DNA of 64,000 nucleotides from Haloarcula marina. GTDB taxonomy: Archaea; Halobacteriota; Halobacteria; Halobacteriales; Haloarculaceae. The translations under genes were made by a program, and so were the position numbers. Shown here piece after piece: positions 59,947 through 64,000 of this stretch. The stretch is from assembly GCF_024218775.1 (NCBI RefSeq), contig NZ_CP100404.1:434001-498000 (forward strand), in the 5' to 3' direction. The stretch's first letter is position 1. Every line of letters begins with the position of its first letter. The notes beneath the pieces are model-generated. The model saw nothing but the letters and a program-made list of their open reading frames with translations, was not told where the DNA came from and made no database searches.

Positions 59947-60350
59947 TGCGGACGGTCACCCGCAACTTCCTGTTGGGGATGGCCGTCGTCGTGGTCCTGT
60001 TGCTGGCGCTGGGGGCGCTGCCGAGTTACCTCAAGAGCGGCGACCCGTACTACCTGACGGCGACGCCCGCCGCCGACGACGCGAACGCGACCGCAATTAA
60101 CGCGAGTGCACTGTCCGAGCGGCGGTATCCCTACACCTACGGCGCGCTGGGGAACGCCTCGAACGACACCGCCGGTAGTTCCGACCCCTACTGGCGCGGC
60201 CCCATCGGGGTGAAGGGGGCGTTCACCCACTCGCCATTCGACGAACTCGACGCGCTCACGCAGGGGTATCCCGAGGCGACCGACGGCGACGCGGTACGCG
60301 TCCGGCACGACGGTACGCTTTACCGCCTCGCGGTGACACAACGACCATGA
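59946..60350 (+). CDS. Single-span membrane protein of unknown function
   Basis: Protein of 134 residues. One N-terminal span (about residues 8-26, FLLGMAVVVVLLLALGALPS) anchors an exterior domain with several N-x-S/T sites (ANATAINASAL, GNASNDTAG). The domain has Tyr-rich pieces (DPYYLT, RRYPYTYG, DPYWRG). The ATG shares its first base with the preceding stop. Its own end overlaps the Nudix start by 4 bp. No family is recognised. Confidence 0.75.
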   Translation: MRTVTRNFLLGMAVVVVLLLALGALPSYLKSGDPYYLTATPAADDANATAINASALSERRYPYTYGALGNASNDTAGSSDPYWRGPIGVKGAFTHSPFDELDALTQGYPEATDGDAVRVRHDGTLYRLAVTQRP

Positions 60351-60889
60351 GTCGCGACCCGACCCACGAGTGGCCCGTCGTCGAGTCTGAGCGGGAGTAC
60401 GAAACCGGGTGGTACACCGGCGGCTACGACCGCGTCCGGCAACCCGACGGCTCCGAGAAGGACTACTACTGGGCGGAACTGCCCGACGCCGTCGTCGTCG
60501 TCGCGCGCACGGGCGACGAACTCGTGTTCGTCGACCAGTACCGGCCGGTCATCCGCGAGCAGTGTCTGGAACTGCCCGCCGGAATCGTCGAGGACGGCGA
60601 GTCCTACACCACCGCTGGCGCGCGCGAACTCCGGGAGGAGACCGGGTTCGACCCCGCTGGCGTCTCGCTGCTAGAGGAGTTCTGGTGTTCGACCGGCGTG
60701 CTCCGCCACCGGCGCGGAATCGTCTTCGCGGAGGGGCTGGAACCGGTCGACCGGAATCTCGACGACAACGAGTTCCTCTCCGTGACGACTGTCCCAGTCG
60801 AAGACGCGCTGGCGGTCGCCCGGCGAGAACCGGCCAACGACGCCACAATCGAGGGGATTCTGCTGGCCCGAGCAGAGGGCCTGCTGTGA
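60347..60889 (+). CDS. Nudix hydrolase (ADP-ribose pyrophosphatase-like)
   Basis: Protein of 180 residues. The Nudix box runs from about G79 to residue 101 (GIVEDGESYTTAGARELREE, then TGF). The first region (WYTGGYDRVRQPDGSEKDYY) and the late EFWCSTGVLRHRRGIVFAEG resemble ADP-sugar pyrophosphatases. It probably hydrolyses a nucleoside diphosphate sugar. It is co-transcribed with the membrane gene upstream (4-bp overlap). Confidence 0.88.
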   Translation: MSRDPTHEWPVVESEREYETGWYTGGYDRVRQPDGSEKDYYWAELPDAVVVVARTGDELVFVDQYRPVIREQCLELPAGIVEDGESYTTAGARELREETGFDPAGVSLLEEFWCSTGVLRHRRGIVFAEGLEPVDRNLDDNEFLSVTTVPVEDALAVARREPANDATIEGILLARAEGLL

Positions 60890-60929
60890 GTCCGGTGGAC
60901 GTTTAGGCGTCGACCGCCACCGGGTGGAT

Positions 60930-61286
60930 ATGGACGGCGAAATCGAGAGCGAGGAACTCCGGTCGCTACTGGAAGCGGACGAGGCGCGCGTGGTCGACAT
61001 CCGGTCGCCAGCGGCGTTCCGGCGGGGCCACATCCCCGGCAGCGAGAACGTCCCGTTCCCCTCGATAGTCGAGAACGTCGAGCGGTTCGCGGACGCCGAC
61101 CGAATCGTGACGGTGTGCCCGCACGGCAAATCCAGCGTACAGGCCGCCCGTCTCATCGCTTCCTACGAGGGATTCGACGGACAGGTGGAGAGCTTCGAAC
61201 CCGGCCTTTCCGGGTGGGACGGCGAGCTAGCGGACGGAGAGCCGGAGACGATGGCCGCAGACGAAGGCCCGGACGCCCCGTTCTGA
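60930..61286 (+). CDS. Rhodanese-domain protein
   Basis: Protein of 118 residues, one rhodanese domain. The catalytic Cys is C63 in TVCPHGKSSVQAA; the family's VDIRSPAAFRRGHIPGSENV precedes it. Such proteins carry persulfide sulfur for thiolation or detoxification. The ATG at 60930 is preferred to the in-frame GTG at 60924. Its stop is 1 bp from the convergent next gene's end. Confidence 0.9.
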   Translation: MDGEIESEELRSLLEADEARVVDIRSPAAFRRGHIPGSENVPFPSIVENVERFADADRIVTVCPHGKSSVQAARLIASYEGFDGQVESFEPGLSGWDGELADGEPETMAADEGPDAPF

Positions 61287-61287
61287 G

Positions 61288-61620
61288 TCAGGCGAGTTCG
61301 GTTTCCAGGCAGCAGTCGTGACACTCCCGCAGGAAGCGGGTGAGCGAGACGATCTCCTCCAGGGTGTTCACGTCGGGGTAGCGCTCGACGAGGCTGGCGG
61401 ACCACTCGCCGTCGCGCTTTCGCTCGGCGATGAACGCTTCGAGTCGGTTCCTGATGCGGTAATACTCTGACGCGCCGAGATTCTCGGTCAGTTCGATGCC
61501 GGTCACTTCGGCGGTGAACCGCCGATACCGACTCGGGTCGAGTCGCCACTCGCCGTCGTCCGCGGAGAGCCCCGAACACGAAGGGGCGGAGCGTGAGGTC
61601 GTCGGTCGGATACGAATCAT
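61288..61620 (-). CDS. Hypothetical protein with C-terminal Cys cluster
   Basis: Protein of 110 residues, helical in its second half (ENLGASEYYRIRNRLEAFIA, then NTLEEIVSLTRFLRECHDCC). The last residues have three Cys (ECHDCCLE). The first 20 residues look less conserved, and translation may start later. No family recognised. It faces the rhodanese gene. Confidence 0.6.
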   Translation of the reverse strand: MIRIRPTTSRSAPSCSGLSADDGEWRLDPSRYRRFTAEVTGIELTENLGASEYYRIRNRLEAFIAERKRDGEWSASLVERYPDVNTLEEIVSLTRFLRECHDCCLETELA

Positions 61621-61634
61621 GTGAGAATATACTA

Positions 61635-61907
61635 CTACAGTGTACTCCGTTGCGAGTGTAAAATGCTTGCTGACATCGAGATTATATGCAGTAATACTCT
61701 CGATATGTTGAATATCTCTTCCCCGATGTCTCGATAATACCGAAAGACATTCACAAACCGTTCATTCGCTATGTCCGCCTCGTACCCGCTCGGGTCCCGA
61801 TGCCTCGATAGGCTATTGGGGGTCGTTTCATCAGCCGAATCTCCGGGTTCGAACGGGCCGCTGTCGGGGGGTTCTCTAGCGGAAACGAACGGGTTCAGCG
61901 CCGCCAC
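61635..61907 (-). CDS. Possible short gene in a low-GC patch
   Basis: An open frame of 90 codons with protein-like content in its middle (YEADIANERFVNVFRYYRDI). Its last third lies in an AT-rich patch with an inverted repeat (ATCGAGA at 61675-61681, TCTCGAT at 61698-61704). It may be a relic of an inserted element or a real small gene. Low confidence. Confidence 0.3.
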   Translation of the reverse strand: MAALNPFVSAREPPDSGPFEPGDSADETTPNSLSRHRDPSGYEADIANERFVNVFRYYRDIGEEIFNISRVLLHIISMSASILHSQRSTL

Positions 61908-61931
61908 ACCGTCGTGTGGGTCGCGGCGGTC

Positions 61932-62594
61932 TCACGTCTCGTCGGGGACCGCCCCTACCAAGAGCGTGTCTTCGACGAGGGCCGCCGTCCCACGTCGAAG
62001 CCGTTCTGAGAGGGCCTGATGCGTGACGCCCACCTCCTCTGCGAGTTCTTCGAGGGTGTGCCGCTGTGGGACCTCGTAGTACCCGCGTTGCGTCGCCAGC
62101 ACGAGCGCCCGGTACTGCCCCTCGGTGAGGCCGAACCGACCGGCGGGTTCGCCGTCCATCTCGCGAATCGACTCCACGTCGTAGGTGAGGCCGTGTTCGT
62201 TACAGAACTCGTGCGTCGCCGAGAAGGCGTCCCGCGTCGGGAACAACACTCGAAGCCGCCAGTGGTCGTCTCGCCCGTAGGCGTCTAGAACGGTCGCCTC
62301 GGAGTTCGTGAGCATCCCCAGCAACAGTTGGATGTGATGGACCCACTCCATCCGATAGAGGTACTCGTCGCCGAAGTCCGCGAGTAGCGTGACGTTCTCG
62401 ACGCTCGCATCCGCCTCGAACGCCTCGTCGAGACGCTCTTTGGGTGCGTTACGCGCCCAGAGCAACGGCATGACGGTGTCGTCGCCGCTCTCGATGATGC
62501 GCTCGCACTCGAACTCCACGTCGGGGACCGCCGCCAGCGTGTGTTCCAGCGCGAACTCCGTCGCCGGAACGGTCCCGATGACGATTGTAGACAT
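61932..62594 (-). CDS. Bat-type HTH_10 transcriptional regulator
   Basis: Protein of 220 residues and the same class as the genes at 7571 and 8492. The C-terminal domain reads LTEGQYRALVLATQRGYYEV, then TLEELAEEVGVTHQALSERL. The N-terminal 150 residues are the matching sensor-like part (MPLLWARN in place of FVWVSDG). The ATG at 62594 is chosen, because upstream in-frame sequence is in the promoter. It stands apart from the cluster near 8 kb, so it may control different genes. Confidence 0.87.
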   Translation of the reverse strand: MSTIVIGTVPATEFALEHTLAAVPDVEFECERIIESGDDTVMPLLWARNAPKERLDEAFEADASVENVTLLADFGDEYLYRMEWVHHIQLLLGMLTNSEATVLDAYGRDDHWRLRVLFPTRDAFSATHEFCNEHGLTYDVESIREMDGEPAGRFGLTEGQYRALVLATQRGYYEVPQRHTLEELAEEVGVTHQALSERLRRGTAALVEDTLLVGAVPDET

Positions 62595-62848
62595 TGTGTT
62601 GACATTTGTGGGCAGGACAATAACAACTCGTCTTCCCGCTGTCGAACCGCCCTGAACTATCCGGGCCATGCTGGTCCGGTGCGACTGACCGACGCGGCCG
62701 CCGCCGGTTCGACTGGGACTTGCATGCACAGGCGCGGCTAGGTCGCTCGCAGGCGGCCCACACCGAGGCCGCGGTTCGTCGTCGGCGTCGGCCCGGCGCT
62801 TGCAGGGACACCGCTCATCGTCGACGTGGCCGTACGTCGCTGTGCACG

Positions 62849-63187
62849 ATGTCACAACTCGATTCGAGCCACGAGATGACGCGGAGCGAAGTCGCCGAGT
62901 ACCTCCGCGAGTTCGCAGCGCAACTGGACACCGCCGAGGGCGAGGCGGCCCCGACGCCGGGGCAGCCCAACCGGCGAGACGCGCGGCCGAACGACGGCCG
63001 CGTGACGTTCATGGTCGGCAGCGACAGCACGACCATCAACCCGCCCGACCACCTGACGTTCGAGGTCGAAGTCGACTCCGACACGTCGTTCGTCGGCGGC
63101 GAGCGTCGGCAGGCCGTCGACTTCGAACTGACGTGGGACGTCGAGGAGGACGAGGACGACGGCGAGGACGAACTGGAGATACGATGA
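62849..63187 (+). CDS. Amphi-Trp domain protein
   Basis: Protein of 112 residues. It follows the amphi-Trp layout: an N-terminal helix (EMTRSEVAEYLREFAAQLDT), a variable loop, and a beta part ending in VDFELTWDVEEDEDDG. The family is small, widespread in haloarchaea and of unknown function. Its end overlaps the DUF1328-like gene by 4 bp, so the two are coupled. Confidence 0.85.
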   Translation: MSQLDSSHEMTRSEVAEYLREFAAQLDTAEGEAAPTPGQPNRRDARPNDGRVTFMVGSDSTTINPPDHLTFEVEVDSDTSFVGGERRQAVDFELTWDVEEDEDDGEDELEIR

Positions 63188-63378
63188 CGCCCGCACCGAC
63201 TGTCGCACCGCTCCAGCTATTCTCGGGCGAGTTCCTCCAGTACGCGGTCCTCTTTTTCGTGCTGGCGCTCGGAGCGGCACTCGTCGGTGCGCGCGACGTC
63301 GCCGGGATAAGCATGCAAATCGCGAAGTGGTTCATCATCCTCTTCGTCGCGCTGGCAATCGTCTCGCTCCTCCTCTGA
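63184..63378 (+). CDS. DUF1328-like small membrane protein
   Basis: Protein of 64 residues with two spans (about 17-36 and 46-63). The order FFVLALGAALVGARDVAGIS, then MQIAKWFIILFVALAIVSLL is the DUF1328/UPF0391 pattern. Bacterial members are stress-linked membrane proteins of unknown function. Starts inside the amphi-Trp gene's stop (ATGA). Confidence 0.85.
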   Translation: MTPAPTVAPLQLFSGEFLQYAVLFFVLALGAALVGARDVAGISMQIAKWFIILFVALAIVSLLL

Positions 63379-63673
63379 CCTCGGTCGCAGGGGACGCACC
63401 GATTCCACGCTGTGGGTGCCCCGCCGCGCAGAGCCGACGCTGGCCGTCTGTGAGTGTGGTGGCTCGGGTGAAGCTATCGTCACAAGGGGCTCAGCGGGGG
63501 TAACAGTTCGTCATCGCCACCAGCAGATGATACCCCGCCGTCGGTGAAAAACTCGTTCATCGAACGGCGGCGCACATCGAATCACCGTGTCGCACCGTGT
63601 TCCGTGCGCGGGTACGGCGAATCGGACGCTGTCGGTACGGCCCCACGGGTCGTGCTGGCCGAACCGACCGGCC

Positions 63674-64000
63674 TCACTCGACCAGTTCGAACGTCTCGAC
63701 GGCGACGATGTCGTCGGCGGCGCGGCCGACCTGTACCTCGAACTCGCCGGGTTCGGCGGCGTACTCGTCGTCGGCCGTCCAGAACTCGAGGTCGGCCGCC
63801 GTCAGTTCGAACGAGACGGTCGCGGCCTCGCCCGCGTCGAGGTCGACGTTCTCGAACCGGACGAGTTCCCTGACCGGCCGCGCGCGACTGGCGACGAGGT
63901 CGTTGAGGTACACCTGTACGACTTCGGTTCCGGACCGTTCGCCGGTGTTCTCGACCGTCACGGTGACCGAAAGCGTGTCTGCCGAGGTGATAGTCGCCGT
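63674..64000 (-). CDS. GH3-type glycosidase, C-terminal Fn3-like end (partial)
   Basis: About 108 residues of the 3' end of a gene entering from the right. The beta-sandwich (VTVENTGERSGTEVVQVYLN, then PVRELVRFENVDLDAGEAAT, EPGEFEVQVGRAADDIV) is the fibronectin-III-like domain that closes GH3 beta-glucosidases. The catalytic domain lies beyond base 64000. A 295-bp gap precedes it with no gene seen. Confidence 0.8.
   Translation of the reverse strand, partial: TATITSADTLSVTVTVENTGERSGTEVVQVYLNDLVASRARPVRELVRFENVDLDAGEAATVSFELTAADLEFWTADDEYAAEPGEFEVQVGRAADDIVAVETFELVE

Noticed and set aside
63544-63873. A 109-codon plus-strand frame near the right edge
   Set aside because: After the first 40 residues it becomes an Arg-rich shadow of the GH3 C-terminal domain on the other strand.

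Overview
The window is high-GC DNA from a haloarchaeon (class Halobacteria). The proteins are strongly acidic, there are Bat-type HTH regulators, a HalOD1 output-domain protein, CheF, ribosomal protein S6e, Tat lipoproteins with haloarchaeal signal sequences, TATA boxes about 25-27 bp upstream of starts (leaderless genes), and many haloarchaea-only DUF families. Family or genus cannot be fixed from the sequence alone. Most of it looks like ordinary chromosome with short operons and frequent 4-bp start/stop overlaps. I see no CRISPR array, rRNA or intact insertion sequence.

0-5.5 kb: a thiamine-salvage locus. A three-gene operon (two TenA paralogues and a sodium/solute symporter cut by the window edge) is divergent from a ThiR-type HTH-ThiN regulator, with a candidate operator between them. 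CheF, a conserved hypothetical and S6e follow. 5.5-14 kb: small conserved genes, a cluster of Bat-type regulators with a decayed third copy, a DHH phosphoesterase whose 3' tail has been duplicated, three universal stress proteins and a GNAT enzyme. 14-24.4 kb: dihydroorotase, a lipoate-ligase-like protein, an MFS carrier, an isochorismatase, nicotinate phosphoribosyltransferase, and two tandem secreted HExxH lipoproteins. 24.4-33 kb: small Cys-rich proteins, a ZIP metal carrier, an arylsulfotransferase-like protein, a site-2 protease with CBS domains, and a 1201-residue exported protein with six PPC domains joined to the same HExxH module. ThiE then follows. 33-43 kb: redox, glyoxalase, CNNM, cupin, DICT/DUF7344, M28 peptidase, alcohol dehydrogenase and Gfo/Idh/MocA genes.

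43-54 kb is the most coherent catabolic system: a 738-residue TrmB-type regulator with a kinase-like C-terminal half is divergent from a GH32 beta-fructosidase, followed by a complete CUT1 sugar ABC transporter (ATPase, Tat lipoprotein binding protein, two permeases), a DUF624-like membrane protein and a SelA/DgaE-like PLP enzyme. I read this as a sucrose/fructo-oligosaccharide uptake and hydrolysis locus with its own regulator.

54-64 kb: a CPBP membrane protease, tRNA-Arg(CCG) next to a tRNA-like remnant, a membrane-anchored 2Fe-2S ferredoxin, 6-phosphogluconate dehydrogenase, an M29 aminopeptidase, RimI, a run of small conserved genes with a Nudix hydrolase and a rhodanese, another Bat-type regulator, and the C-terminal end of a GH3 glycosidase entering from the right edge.

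The best candidates for something new are the TrmB-kinase fusion and its fructan locus, the three-member HExxH surface-protease family with its PPC fusion, and the paired Cys and Cys-less TenA operon under ThiR.
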